Shown: positions 43,544 to 52,775 of the stretch, piece by piece | Layout of the letters: each line of letters opens with the position of its first letter | Position numbering within the stretch: the stretch's first letter is position 1 | Source: Lachnospiraceae bacterium Marseille-Q4251 | Lineage (GTDB): Bacteria > Bacillota > Clostridia > Lachnospirales > Lachnospiraceae | Reading direction: 5' to 3' | Length of the DNA stretch: 64,000 bases | Assembly: GCA_018223435.1 (NCBI GenBank) | Contig: JAGTTO010000001.1 | Span: forward strand, 1,240,001 to 1,304,000 | Program-made: the position numbers and the translations under genes | Notes under the pieces: generated by a model | What the model saw: only the letters and a program-made list of their open reading frames with translations | Told to the model about the DNA's origin: nothing | Database searches by the model: none

Positions 43544-44119
43544 ATGTGTTCTATTAATAAGTATTTGACAGAAAAAATGATTGATTATCATATTATTGAA
43601 CCTGAGGATATCGAAATATATACTTATGGATTAACAAATGGCTTTATAATAATTGTAAATATATTTACTACCTTATTATTTGCTTATTTCATTAAAAAAA
43701 TAGATATTGCCATAATAATGTTATTATCCTTTATTCCACTAAGATCATTTAGCGGAGGTATACATTGCAAAACTAAAACAACTTGTTATATGATTTCTAA
43801 TATAATAATTATTTTTTTACTTATGGTTCAAAATTATTTTTTGAAATTTCCGCTAATTCTTTTATACATCACATTAATAAGTGGAATATACATTTTTTTT
43901 AATAAAATATCCAATAGTGATAATCGCTCTCTTAATAATCAAGAAATTCTATATTACGGCAAGGTCAAAAAAAGCATTCTTATCATTCTACTTTTCATAA
44001 TTGCTGTATTATTGTTGTTACATAAGATTAAGTATGCAATGGTTATAATGTGTTCAATAATTCTAGTAGCGTTTCTTCTTATTTTAGACGAAGCAAAAAA
44101 ATTTTTTTCATTTTTATAA
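43544..44119 (+). CDS. agrB: AgrB-like processing membrane protease
   Basis: The 191-residue membrane protein has the AgrB catalytic segment PLRSFSGGIHCKTKTTCYM, with His74 and Cys81, close to the positions of the S. aureus His77/Cys84 pair, and about six hydrophobic helices. It should cleave the AgrD tail and form the thiolactone. A terminator follows. Confidence 0.9.
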   Translation: MCSINKYLTEKMIDYHIIEPEDIEIYTYGLTNGFIIIVNIFTTLLFAYFIKKIDIAIIMLLSFIPLRSFSGGIHCKTKTTCYMISNIIIIFLLMVQNYFLKFPLILLYITLISGIYIFFNKISNSDNRSLNNQEILYYGKVKKSILIILLFIIAVLLLLHKIKYAMVIMCSIILVAFLLILDEAKKFFSFL

Positions 44120-44130
44120 AAGATTACATA

Positions 44131-44174
44131 GGATATAGATATTTCAATTTTGGAATACACTATATCCTTCTTTT
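44131..44174 (+). terminator. Intrinsic terminator of the agr operon
   Basis: GGATATAG (44131-44138) pairs with CTATATCC (44160-44167), followed by TTCTTTT. Confidence 0.75.
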
Positions 44175-44428
44175 AATAAGCGCAAAATAATTCAACGGAT
44201 TGCGTCGTCCTAAAAATCATTCCATAATGCCCATTAGAGAATGCAGGCATTTTACTTTATTTTCTATTACTAGTATAGAATAAATTAAATTTCTGCTATA
44301 TATTTTTGAGATGATGTATGGTAAAATAGTGTTATCAAAGAAAGGATGAACGCTATGAGAAAAACATATCTTCCTCTGTCAGTCTGAACTTCCAGTAAAA
44401 TTAACTCTCGTTATGCTTAAATAGTGCA

Positions 44429-44854
44429 TTATTCATCGTCCCATTCATCCTCATCCCAGTCTGGATACTGTTGAATATTTCCTTTTGATTTGATTATACG
44501 AGATTCCATTTTTTCTGGAATTTCGTTGATTTTTGACACTGTAATTGTGAACATCCAGTCATCTCCAAAATCATAATGAAGTGAAAATTTCTGTCCCTTG
44601 CTAAGTCCAAGTTCATCAAGCGTTATGTCTGTCGAAGGCTCATCCCCTTCCGGATCAGACTGATAACTATATTCACTATACATACGATTATCCATACAAA
44701 ATTCATACAGATGCTCGTCTATAAAATCAAACGCTTCAAGAATAATCTGACATAACTGGTTCAATGTATTATCACCGCAGATCTCGATATTTCTATAAAC
44801 TTCACGTCCTCTGCCAGCAGGATATACTTTCATCAAATACTGTTTATTCATCAT
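44429..44854 (-). CDS. pRiA4b ORF-3-like protein
   Basis: The start at 44854 overlaps the previous gene stop and follows GAGGAGA. The 141-residue acidic protein has the family pattern: LMKVYPAG..R.VYRNIEI, LNQLCQIILEAFDFIDEHLYEF (as two parts) and FSLHYDFGDDWMFTI. These proteins are widespread on plasmids, often near transposases, with unknown function. It lies inside the IS1634-like element. Confidence 0.75.
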   Translation of the reverse strand: MMNKQYLMKVYPAGRGREVYRNIEICGDNTLNQLCQIILEAFDFIDEHLYEFCMDNRMYSEYSYQSDPEGDEPSTDITLDELGLSKGQKFSLHYDFGDDWMFTITVSKINEIPEKMESRIIKSKGNIQQYPDWDEDEWDDE

Positions 44855-45068
44855 TCTCCTCTTTCCCAGCAAGAAATCTCATTACCTCTTCAAAAGACCG
44901 CTCGCTGTTAGTAAATGCATCCATCAGTTCCTTGCTGCGGAGCTCATCTCGCTTCCGCATTAATTTCTCCAGCTTAGCCAGCTCCGCTTCATATCTGTCC
45001 TTCGTTTTCGAAACCTGTTCTTTCTGTATTTCAATCTTTTCTTCTATTGGGATGCTTCTTCTTGCCAT
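44844..45068 (-). CDS. Small coiled-coil passenger protein
   Basis: AAGGAT precedes the start. The 74-residue protein (MARRSIPIEEKIEIQKEQVS...) is a Lys/Glu coiled coil ending FEEVMRFLAGKE. It resembles the ICE protein at 62751-62990 in size, coiled coil and C-terminal EEVMTYLKSG-type ending. Function unknown. Confidence 0.6.
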   Translation of the reverse strand: MARRSIPIEEKIEIQKEQVSKTKDRYEAELAKLEKLMRKRDELRSKELMDAFTNSERSFEEVMRFLAGKEENDE

Positions 45069-45073
45069 ACTTT

Positions 45074-46780
45074 TTATCCTTCTTTCTCTATTTTCATAAG
45101 GTCTTCATTGATCACTGCCGCCTGCGTCCTGACATTTGCTGCCGTCATATTAAATGCTTTCAGGATTTCCTTTTGTACAGCTGTAACTGCATAATCCATC
45201 CGGTATCCACGGTCACTCTGCCGGATCAGTTCTATCTTTTCCAGTTCCCTGATCGCTGCCGGAACTGTCATATAGTTTTTCTTCCCGCTTTTTTGCATCT
45301 GTTCTTTCAGGCAGATGTAAAACCTGTTGCGGATGATCAATGCAACAAACTCTATAAATATCTTTGCATGTACCGATTCATTTGCATGTACACAAAAGCT
45401 CTTATTTCCAAGATATGACTTATCCCCACGGAACAGTTTTTCCGATACATCCCTGCTTTTATAATGCTCAAGTGCCTGTGCTGCTGTCATTTTTTCTGAC
45501 GTTATGATAACAAAGTATCCGCATAGACGTATCTCCTCATTGATCACATCATGGCGTTCCCGTCCATACATGAATTTTTCGTCCTTTTTCCCTTTATGGT
45601 AATAGATCAGATCAAAGTATCTGGCAAAGCCTCCTGTAACTTCGTATTTTGTTCCTTCATGCTTGTGGAGACATTCCGCCATCCGGCCAATCTTTGCTTC
45701 AATTGCCTCATGTTCGCTGCTTTTCTTTCTGTCATTGTAAAACACATGGAAATACCGTTCTTTTTCATCCGATGGATAAAGCTGCCTTTTTACTGTAATT
45801 CCGCTTACTCTGTAATCCCTGATGCTATATCTGCGGTCTTCTTCAAAAGTACCCTTCACTTCAAGGACAAGACTTTTCACAAGTTCTTTCATTCCCTTCA
45901 TCATAATGACAAAGTCATAGCCGCATTTGTCCATGTAATGTATATTTTCTTTGCTGAAATATCCCCTGTCCAGGATAAATCCAACATTTTTATAGCCATA
46001 ACCACCGGCCTTTTCCAGTGTATACTGTAGTTGGGATACATCTACAATACTGCCTGGATAGTCTTCATAATACAATGGTTTTGCATTGTTTTCATCATAG
46101 CCAACCGAATAATTAATGACTGGTGCTCCTGTATCTTCTTTTGGATGGCCGTATTCTACAAAGTCTATATCACCTGCCTGACAGTTCTTATTTGTTGAAT
46201 CATAAGAAATATAAATTTTCTGTTTATGATCCTGTTTTGCATTCCATCCGTCTAAAAATGCAAGACTATGGTCTCTTGTAATGCTGTTAATAAACTCAGA
46301 AACCTTTGAATCACTGTATATCTTCATCTGCTCCGTAAATAATGGATGATTAAATGCATACTCAGGATAATACTGTCCGGCATTATTTTCAGCAATGACC
46401 GAATACACAGCCAGATCCAGAAACAGACCGCTGTCCTTTCCGATTATGTTCCCGATCATCTCATCCAGATGATACTCTGAAATGATCCTGCGTAAGACTA
46501 GATATGTCCCTACCCTGAGACATCCGCTTCTATAGGCTTCCGCTTTCGTCTCAGGTAATTCCTCCGAGGGAAAGAATTTCAGAAAATTTGTATTCGGATA
46601 CATCATTTCCGGATCATCCTCCGTACACTTCCCAATGGATGTATTCCGGGGAATCGTATATCTTTTTTCAGGATTGTAATTATGTTCATACGCATAATAA
46701 ATATATGTGATCCCTTTAATTTTCTTGCGGGTAATTCCCGCTGCATCATACGGTATTTTCACTTTAAAATCAAGGTACAT
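45074..46780 (-). CDS. IS1634-family (IS4-like) DDE transposase
   Basis: The 568-residue protein has the traits of this group: the KIYISYDSTNKNCQAGD segment with the first catalytic Asp, VGFILDRGYFSKENI with the second, and YKSRDVSEKLFRGDKSYLG (the Y-x2-R-x3-E-x6-K type third motif). It appears intact and may be active. Confidence 0.82.
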   Translation of the reverse strand: MYLDFKVKIPYDAAGITRKKIKGITYIYYAYEHNYNPEKRYTIPRNTSIGKCTEDDPEMMYPNTNFLKFFPSEELPETKAEAYRSGCLRVGTYLVLRRIISEYHLDEMIGNIIGKDSGLFLDLAVYSVIAENNAGQYYPEYAFNHPLFTEQMKIYSDSKVSEFINSITRDHSLAFLDGWNAKQDHKQKIYISYDSTNKNCQAGDIDFVEYGHPKEDTGAPVINYSVGYDENNAKPLYYEDYPGSIVDVSQLQYTLEKAGGYGYKNVGFILDRGYFSKENIHYMDKCGYDFVIMMKGMKELVKSLVLEVKGTFEEDRRYSIRDYRVSGITVKRQLYPSDEKERYFHVFYNDRKKSSEHEAIEAKIGRMAECLHKHEGTKYEVTGGFARYFDLIYYHKGKKDEKFMYGRERHDVINEEIRLCGYFVIITSEKMTAAQALEHYKSRDVSEKLFRGDKSYLGNKSFCVHANESVHAKIFIEFVALIIRNRFYICLKEQMQKSGKKNYMTVPAAIRELEKIELIRQSDRGYRMDYAVTAVQKEILKAFNMTAANVRTQAAVINEDLMKIEKEG

Positions 46781-46937
46781 GATAGCCTTCTTTCGAGAGT
46801 TAATTACTTCTCTTTCATTCTACCATATTCACCACTTTTTTCAAGAAAAATTGCTTGGTTTTTGCTGAAATCATGCGGTTTTTAGCACTTTCTACCTTCT
46901 TCATGAACATACGAGAGTTAATTTTTCAGGAAGTTCA

Positions 46938-48074
46938 CAGTCAGATGAAGACAGGAATTACCTTAAATCATTATCAAAAAAGAGAACGATTCAGGCTCAA
47001 GTTGTGGATCGTGCCAGAATCCTTTTATATAAAGCCGATGGAATGACATTCCAACAAATTGCTGATAAACTTGCAATCAGCACTGCCACGGTACGCCTAT
47101 GTGTTTCGAAGTTTCATAAAGGCGGTTTGGATGCTGCACTGTTTGATGTTCAGCGTTCTGGACGTCCATCCGAAATCACCGACGATGCGAAAGCATGGAT
47201 GATCAGTATTGCGTGTCAGAGACCGGCAGAACTCGGTTATGCGCAGAAACTGTGGACATTGGCTTCTCTCCATAAATACATTCAGAAACATGCAGAGGAG
47301 GCGGGATATCCAAGACTTTCAACCGTTACGAAACCTTATATCCAGAAATTCCTCAGGGAACAGGATATGAAACCCTTTAAAATCAAATATTACTGTGAAA
47401 AGCGGGATCCTGATTTTGAAACAAAAATGCATGAAGTCCTGCTGGTTTACAAACAGATTGAAATGCAGTTTGATGAAAATGGTGATCTCATTGTTCCAGA
47501 CGATTATAAATTGACGATTACGGTGTCCTATGATGAGAAACCGGGTATTCAGGCAATCTCCAATACTGCACCAGATTTACGCCCGACACCAGAACACGGA
47601 GAGGTATATCGTGATGCAGAATACAAACGTCTTGGAACGCTCTCTTTGCTGGCAGGCATTGATCTGCTTACAGGAGAAGCCATCCCGTTAGTAAGTGAAA
47701 CCCATAAGAGTTCTGATTTTATTGAGTTTTTAAAGATACTGGATAAAAAATATCCATCACAGGATACCATTCGGATTATTCTGGATAATCATTCAGCACA
47801 TACTTCTAAAGAAACACGGTGCTTTCTGGATACTATGCCAAAGGGACGTTTTAAATTTGTATTTACACCAAAACATGGCTCATGGTTAAATATGATTGAA
47901 AGCTTCTTCAGTAAGATGACCAGACAGATGCTTCATGGAATTCGTGTTAATAGCAAACAGGAATTGGAAGAACGAATTTACAAGTATTTTGACGAAATAA
48001 ACCGTGAGCCTGTAGTTTATCACTGGAAGTATAAAATGGATGAAATCAGTGAAGAGGAAGCGGCATCGGTTTAA
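46938..48074 (+). pseudogene. IS630-like transposase, 3' part of a split gene
   Basis: The frame is open from the IS1634-like element end (QSDEDRNYLKSLSKKRTIQA) through an HTH domain (MTFQQIADKLAISTATVRL) to the DDE core (TVSYDEKPGIQA, IILDNHSAHTSKET, GSWLNMIESFFSKM), so the catalytic part is complete. The first ten codons (MRKTYLPLSV) remain at 44355-44384 beyond the insertion. Removing the insertion with one CAGTC copy does not restore frame, so the gene may have been shifted before. An internal start at 47004 could give a protein missing its N-terminus. Confidence 0.75.
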
Positions 48075-48173
48075 TATAGCAATTATTTATTATTCGCTGT
48101 ACTAGTATAAACGTAAACGCAAAATAGCGAGTACCTTGACATTTTTAGGTGGCTGCTTTGCAGCCACCAGTAT

Positions 48174-48396
48174 TTAAACTTTGCGGATCTCTGCTGGGAG
48201 TTTTTCTGACCAGGGCAGAAGATCTTCCAAAAAGGAACAGTCCCTGTCATCCATGTGTTTCAGGATTTCTTCCAAGAGATACTGCACATAATCATAAGGC
48301 TTCAAATTATTCGCTTTTGCAGTTTCCACAATACTGTAAATGATTGCGGAAGATTTGGCTCCATTGATCGTATCGATCATCTGCCAATTCTTCTTA
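48174..48396 (-). pseudogene. C-terminal fragment of an IS66 transposase
   Basis: The frame reads KKNWQMIDTINGAKSSAIIYS, then ETAKANNLKPYDYVQYLLEE and LPWSEKLPAEIRK, the end of an IS66 TnpC protein. The hairpin GGTGGCTGC-TTT-GCAGCCACC (48148-48168), usual after IS66 genes, follows. Confidence 0.78.
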
Positions 48397-48411
48397 TGCG
48401 TTATAGAACAT

Positions 48412-49299
48412 AAGAAGAAGAACTGGCTGTTCAGTGCCAGTCCGAAAGGAGCTACACAAAATATGCTTGATGATATAGCCGAGAAATACAACAGACCGCA
48501 CCGTAAAACCAGCGCTTTGCTCTCAGGACTGATTTACTGTCCATTCTGCGGTAAACGGCTCAGAGTCGTTTCCGAATCAAACCGCTGGACAAACGGCAAA
48601 CCGAGATTTAAGTATGTCTGCCCCGGCTACCGTGAAAACGAATGTACTTTCCAATCCGTTGACGGTGTACTGCTTGATGAATTTGTAGTACTGCAGTTAT
48701 CTAATCTTTCCGATGAGGACAGCGAATATTTTACCAAACTTCTCAACCAACGAGCTTCAGATATTTTTAAGAATTCGCACAACGAACAGGAATTGACCGA
48801 ACTGAAGAAAAAGAAAGCACAGCTTGAAACGGCAATTTCCAATCAGGTTAAAAATATGCGTGATGCAAGCGATGACCTGAAACGCTTTATTCAGGAAGAT
48901 ATACAAGAGCTATCCAATGAACTACGAGAGGTTGGTATCCTACTTGAAAAGTTAGAGGATAGCAAGCAAAATCAAATGTACGCTGTCCGAAATATTGAAG
49001 AAATAAAAGAAAGGCTGTTGTCCTTCGGTAAATACGCAAAGGGTGCACAGCCGGATGTGTTAGTAACGCTGATACAATCCTTTGTGGAACGTATCTATAT
49101 CGTCGATGAAAACGACGAGCGTTACTGTCATATCTTTATTAAAGGTTGCACGAAAGAGGACTATGACGAGTTCTTCCGGGCAACCGGTTACATATTTGGT
49201 TCAGGAGAAAACGGAAACATCACATCTAAATTGCCTTTGTGTGATTCAGATGAGTGTAGCAAATACAATATGATACTTACAATTCCATTTTGTATGTGA
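48412..49299 (+). pseudogene. IS66 scrap fused to a serine recombinase C-terminus
   Basis: About 15 codons of IS66 type (KKKNWLFSASPKGA) run in frame into the C-terminal half of a large serine recombinase: HRKTSALLSGLIYCPFCGKRL with a zinc ribbon, a coiled coil and a late VERIYIVDENDERYCHIFI. The catalytic domain is missing. The junction with the opposite IS66 fragment is a palindrome around 48385-48430. Confidence 0.8.
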
Positions 49300-49722
49300 T
49301 AAACTATTACTATCCATTTGGATAACCTCCTTTGTCCTTTAATTAATGCAGTTGGCGAACCAACATTATTGTAACACAGGAGATTTTTTACTGTAAGCTG
49401 AAGCATTCCTAACTCACCTGCATAGCAGGTGGTTTATTTGTTTCCCAAAGTTTCGTTTTCGGATCAGCTAAAAACTACACAATGGCAAACAGGGCTTTGC
49501 CCTAACAAAAAGAAGTTCCAAAGAACGACATGTTTTTATATCAATTCTTCGGAACTATGGAGCATACCAATATTATCTTAATGACATTAGTCACTAGCTA
49601 TCTTTTTCTTTTTTAGGAAATTTCAGGGGAGGAATAAAGTCTTCGGATACTTATTACCCTTGGAAAAAATGAATCTTCCAGTAGTCTTCAGAGATATACT
49701 TACTAAAGTTTAACCTTTACAT
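49300..49722. other. Non-coding junction between IS debris and the RiPP locus
   Basis: No gene seen. It contains the hairpin CACCTGC-ATA-GCAGGTG (49415-49431) followed by GTTTATTTG, a small AGGGC...GCCCT dyad near 49485-49500 and the terminator listed next. Base composition becomes AT-rich here. Confidence 0.5.
49509..49555 (-). terminator. Terminator at the end of the RiPP locus
   Basis: Minus-strand GTTCCGAAGAA (49555-49545) pairs with TTCTTTGGAAC (49525-49515), followed by TTCTTTTTG. Confidence 0.7.
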
Positions 49723-49995
49723 TTAGACTGTTTTTGTAATAATTTCCAAAATTAATGTTACAATACAAACAAAAGCAATCAACCCTATCATCACTCCAAA
49801 TTCAAACTCAAATATTTTAGCAATTATTATCAGAAAGCCCACAATACCAATTGCTCCTGCTTCTAATCGAACATGACAAGTTATATTTTTTACACCTTGA
49901 TATTTTCCTGCTAAAGGTATCTTATTAGTAACTATACAATATATACTTAAACTTATAAACAAAACCCCAATAATATAATTAATGATTGTTATCAC
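49723..49995 (-). CDS. Small three-helix membrane protein at the end of the RiPP locus
   Basis: The 90-residue protein has three hydrophobic segments (residues ~3-22, 46-62 and 66-87). No family is recognised. It is last in the RiPP-direction gene series and could be an immunity protein (inference from size and place). Confidence 0.55.
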   Translation of the reverse strand: MITIINYIIGVLFISLSIYCIVTNKIPLAGKYQGVKNITCHVRLEAGAIGIVGFLIIIAKIFEFEFGVMIGLIAFVCIVTLILEIITKTV

Positions 49996-50143
49996 CGTCC
50001 TTCCTAATTTATTAAAATAATTGAAATGTAAGTTGATTAAAAATATACTCTATTTCTTATATATACTACTCTCAATTATACCAAAAGTCAATAGTTCCTC
50101 TATTAATAGATACAATATATACGTTGAATAAGGATAAAAAATA

Positions 50144-51514
50144 TTACTTTTTATAATTCGCCATACCTATTTTTTCTAATTTTGCTAACACTTCACAAAA
50201 CAAATTATGAACTGTAGTAAACTCATATTCAGAGCATTTACTCTTCACTATTTCTTCAATTCTTTTATTTCCGTTACATTCACTGATACATTCCGCAATT
50301 ATATTTGGTATTGTTCCTATGTTCTTTCTGTTAGCAGATAATAAGCAATCAAAAGAACCTTTTTTTATTTCAACAGCACCATCTATGATTGGTATTACAT
50401 TATCATTCCAATGAGAATAGTTTCGTATGACCTGAATTTTATTTTTGCTCTTGGTTTTACTTATTTTGATTAGCAATAAATAATATGAATCAGCATCATA
50501 CATATTAAACAATTCTAAGAATAGCTCTTTATATTTTTTTGAATCTTTAGGATAGTTTAATGTATTAGTTATTAAACTATAAATACGATCAATAAAAAAC
50601 ATAGCAGGTTTTCTTGTCTGCAAAAAAACTTCACATTTAAAATTATTTGATAGATTTTTTCTAAGTACATCACACACTTTTGGTTCATTAGCGTTTCCCA
50701 AACCCTCTGCAGATATTATGGCAACTCCATTATCTGTCAAATGTCTTTCTATTCCTTTTATTATCCCTCTTATAATGTCTAATCCATCATTACCACCATT
50801 TCCCTGAATTGGAAATGGCACGTTATCTGGAATTGGGAAAAACGGTGGATTTGCTGTAATTAAATCAAATTTCTCATCTTTTCCAAAACAAGTAAAAAGA
50901 TCACTCTCAATAAATTGTGTTTTATTGTCAATCTCATTTAAAATAGCATTAAATTTTGCTACTAAAATAGCATTTTTATTAATATCAACACCATATGATT
51001 TATTCTTAACAAAATGTGATTCCATTATAGCTTGTATACCTGAACCAGTACATAAGTCCAGATGACTATTTATAATTTTATTAGGTAATGCTGCAATAAG
51101 TCTGTAGGAATCTATTCCCATATAGATCTCTTGACTAACAATATCCCTTTTGTAATCTGGCAAAGTACTAACAACCAAGAATCTATTAAAATACGAAATT
51201 ATAGAGTATCCTTCACTCCAAATATAATTATTATCACATTTTAAAAATCCTACATTTATAAATGATTTTACAACCTCTAAATCCAATTCCCCGAATTCAG
51301 ATAACTCTAATCTTTCTCCCAAAAGCAATAATTTGAATTGATTTTGAATACTTTCATCATAATCTCTTAAATTATATATTATTTCCTTATACGATGCCCA
51401 AGGATTAATAAAATAATTTAAAGATCCATTAATTCTTTGATAAAGAAAATCATAGTTTGTTTCTAAAAGATATTTTCTAATTCTCATAATATCTGAATGT
51501 AATAATTTTAACAT
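50144..51514 (-). CDS. NPPF-type SAM-dependent methyltransferase of the RiPP locus
   Basis: GGAG six bases upstream fixes the start at 51514. The 456-residue protein has an N-terminal ~160-residue domain, then a class I methyltransferase core: HLDLCTGSGIQAIMESHF (SAM loop), YGVDINKNAI, FDLITANPPFFPIPDNVPF (NPPF). NPPF/NPPY motifs occur in enzymes that methylate amide or amine nitrogens (PrmC/HemK on glutamine, N6-adenine methylases). The gene lies ~120 bp after the precursor gene, so methylation of Asn side chains in the peptide is a reasonable guess. The ~150-residue C-terminus is unassigned. Confidence 0.72.
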   Translation of the reverse strand: MLKLLHSDIMRIRKYLLETNYDFLYQRINGSLNYFINPWASYKEIIYNLRDYDESIQNQFKLLLLGERLELSEFGELDLEVVKSFINVGFLKCDNNYIWSEGYSIISYFNRFLVVSTLPDYKRDIVSQEIYMGIDSYRLIAALPNKIINSHLDLCTGSGIQAIMESHFVKNKSYGVDINKNAILVAKFNAILNEIDNKTQFIESDLFTCFGKDEKFDLITANPPFFPIPDNVPFPIQGNGGNDGLDIIRGIIKGIERHLTDNGVAIISAEGLGNANEPKVCDVLRKNLSNNFKCEVFLQTRKPAMFFIDRIYSLITNTLNYPKDSKKYKELFLELFNMYDADSYYLLLIKISKTKSKNKIQVIRNYSHWNDNVIPIIDGAVEIKKGSFDCLLSANRKNIGTIPNIIAECISECNGNKRIEEIVKSKCSEYEFTTVHNLFCEVLAKLEKIGMANYKK

Positions 51515-51575
51515 ATCTATCTCCAGTACATATAATACAAACTCTAAAAATATTAAAATACTAATACGGCAGCTT

Positions 51576-51628
51576 GGCAAAATAGATTATTTTATATGAT
51601 TATGTATTTATATGTTTCATAATAATCT
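51576..51628 (-). terminator. Weak hairpin between precursor and methyltransferase genes
   Basis: Minus-strand AGATTATT (51628-51621) pairs with AATAATCT (51591-51584), followed by ATTTTG. A leaky terminator here would raise precursor mRNA above enzyme mRNA, a common arrangement in RiPP clusters. Confidence 0.45.
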
Positions 51629-51637
51629 GGTTAACAA

Positions 51638-51841
51638 TCAATCGCAAGCTATAACTCCAGCATTTACATATACTATTCCATTTAAATAACCTGCCCAATT
51701 CACTGCACCAACTGCATCCCAAGCGACAACGGCTGCATATACCCCACCGACTACAGCTGTATTACAACACATTGGTTGTATTAAATCTCCACCACCTTCT
51801 CCATCATCATATTCTAATATAGGACCTTCATATTTTTCCAT
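51638..51841 (-). CDS. RiPP precursor peptide, Gly/Ala/Val/Asn-rich core
   Basis: AAAGGAG fixes the start at 51841. The 67-residue peptide has a short acidic leader (MEKYEGPILEYDDGEGGGD; the KYEGPILE start recalls K-Y-x-x-P-x-L/I-E leaders of Firmicute RiPPs) and a hydrophobic core from about residue 24: MCCNTAVVGGVYAAVVAWD, then AVGAVNWAGYLNGIVYVNAG, then VIACD. The core has Cys25, Cys26 and Cys66, four Asn and many Val/Ala/Gly, and almost no charge. No Ser is present and Thr occurs once, so it is not a lanthipeptide. Neighbours predict radical SAM and methyl modifications. Confidence 0.82.
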   Translation of the reverse strand: MEKYEGPILEYDDGEGGGDLIQPMCCNTAVVGGVYAAVVAWDAVGAVNWAGYLNGIVYVNAGVIACD

Positions 51842-51899
51842 ATTATCTCTCCTTTCAAGGAAAAATCTATTGCCTAGCTGCCACACTAATAAATAGTGC

Positions 51900-52775
51900 C
51901 TAAATCATATCAACTTTTTTTTCAAACAACTCAGCAGACTTACCCTTATATTCTTTCTTTAATATATTTTGGTGGTATAATCCTATTTTTTTTATTATAG
52001 TTTTATTTAGTTCTGATTGTTCGTTCAACAATAAGTAATAATAAATAGTTTTATCTGGGAATACTAAGTTTACTTCATTATGAACCCAAATAGTTACCCA
52101 TCTAAAAAACTTATCAATATTTTGTTTGCTAATATAGTCTATCATTTCAGCATTAATATATAAATATTGAATATTTATATATGTACAATTAAAAAATGGA
52201 TATTCTATAAAATGTGGATTCACTCCAATAGTAATGCACCTATCACCATTATATTTTAATGAGAAAAAAACTATTGCATTAGCAATGAAAGAACTTACCA
52301 AAAACTTTTTATTAACCTCTATTAAATCAGTAGATTCAATATTACAGTAAAAAAAGTCCCTATTTCCCTGTAAAAAATCGTACAAATCTGCACTAGAATA
52401 CTCTACAGTAAATTCGGTTTTTCTATCTTCTCCTGTTATCCTAAAATGTTTCTTAAATGGAATTATTCCGTTCTTAAACATTATCAATTTCAATTTCCAT
52501 AATGGATATAAAAGATTAGCTATATCTTGATCTATTTTTTCTTCCGACACATCATATTTATTGCGTATTGTATTAGAAATAGATAACAAATTATTTTTAC
52601 CGTTACAAAGCATTAAAATTTCATATGTTAAATTGTTCATTCTTATAGTTGATAATGTTTTAGGTGACGAAAGAATAAAGCCATTTTCTTTTTTTATTAT
52701 TGTTACATTTTTGTTTCTAGAAAAAATAGGAATACATTTTCTTTTTATTTCTTCTGAAAATCCTTTATTATTCAT
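51900..52775 (-). CDS. PqqD-like (leader-binding) protein with unknown C-terminal domain
   Basis: The 291-residue protein starts with a ~90-residue region like PqqD/RRE domains: VTIIKKENGFILSSP, TIRMNNLTYEILMLCNGK, and IANLLYPLWKLKLI. Such winged-helix domains bind RiPP leaders. The remaining ~190 residues (YSSADLYDFLQGNRDFFYC...NIQYLYINAEMIDYI) match nothing I know. It lies 58 bp upstream of the precursor gene in the same direction. AAGGAAGG-type sites and a TATAAT precede it, so a promoter for PqqD-like, precursor and methyltransferase genes probably lies at 52790-52830. Confidence 0.62.
   Translation of the reverse strand: MNNKGFSEEIKRKCIPIFSRNKNVTIIKKENGFILSSPKTLSTIRMNNLTYEILMLCNGKNNLLSISNTIRNKYDVSEEKIDQDIANLLYPLWKLKLIMFKNGIIPFKKHFRITGEDRKTEFTVEYSSADLYDFLQGNRDFFYCNIESTDLIEVNKKFLVSSFIANAIVFFSLKYNGDRCITIGVNPHFIEYPFFNCTYINIQYLYINAEMIDYISKQNIDKFFRWVTIWVHNEVNLVFPDKTIYYYLLLNEQSELNKTIIKKIGLYHQNILKKEYKGKSAELFEKKVDMI

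Larger units (their letters stand above)
44385..46937. mobile_element. IS1634-like element with passenger genes
   Basis: Terminal inverted repeats TGAACTTCC(A/T)G(T/A)AAAA then TTAACTCTCGT begin at 44385 and end at 46937. The 5-bp direct repeat CAGTC (44380-44384, 46938-46942) marks the target. A third copy of AATTAACTCTCG lies subterminally (~46795-46806). Besides the transposase it holds two small genes. Confidence 0.75.
44268..48107. mobile_element. IS630-like element interrupted by an IS1634-like element
   Basis: The ends carry imperfect inverted repeats: left TACTAGTATAGAATAAATT with TTTCTGCTATAT inward, right (reverse complement) TACTAGTACAGCGAATAAT with TTGCTATAT inward. It encodes an IS630-type transposase whose 5' end is split off by a 2.55-kb insertion. 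TA dinucleotides at the ends suit the family. Confidence 0.65.

Noticed and set aside
48340..48411. Genuine N-terminus for the recombinase-like ORF on the plus strand
   Set aside because: This part is antisense to the IS66 fragment; the recombinase similarity begins only at about 48457.
51638..51841. Precursor as a lanthipeptide or lasso peptide
   Set aside because: The core has no Ser and one Thr, and no lanthipeptide synthetase, lasso cyclase or B1/B2 proteins are nearby.
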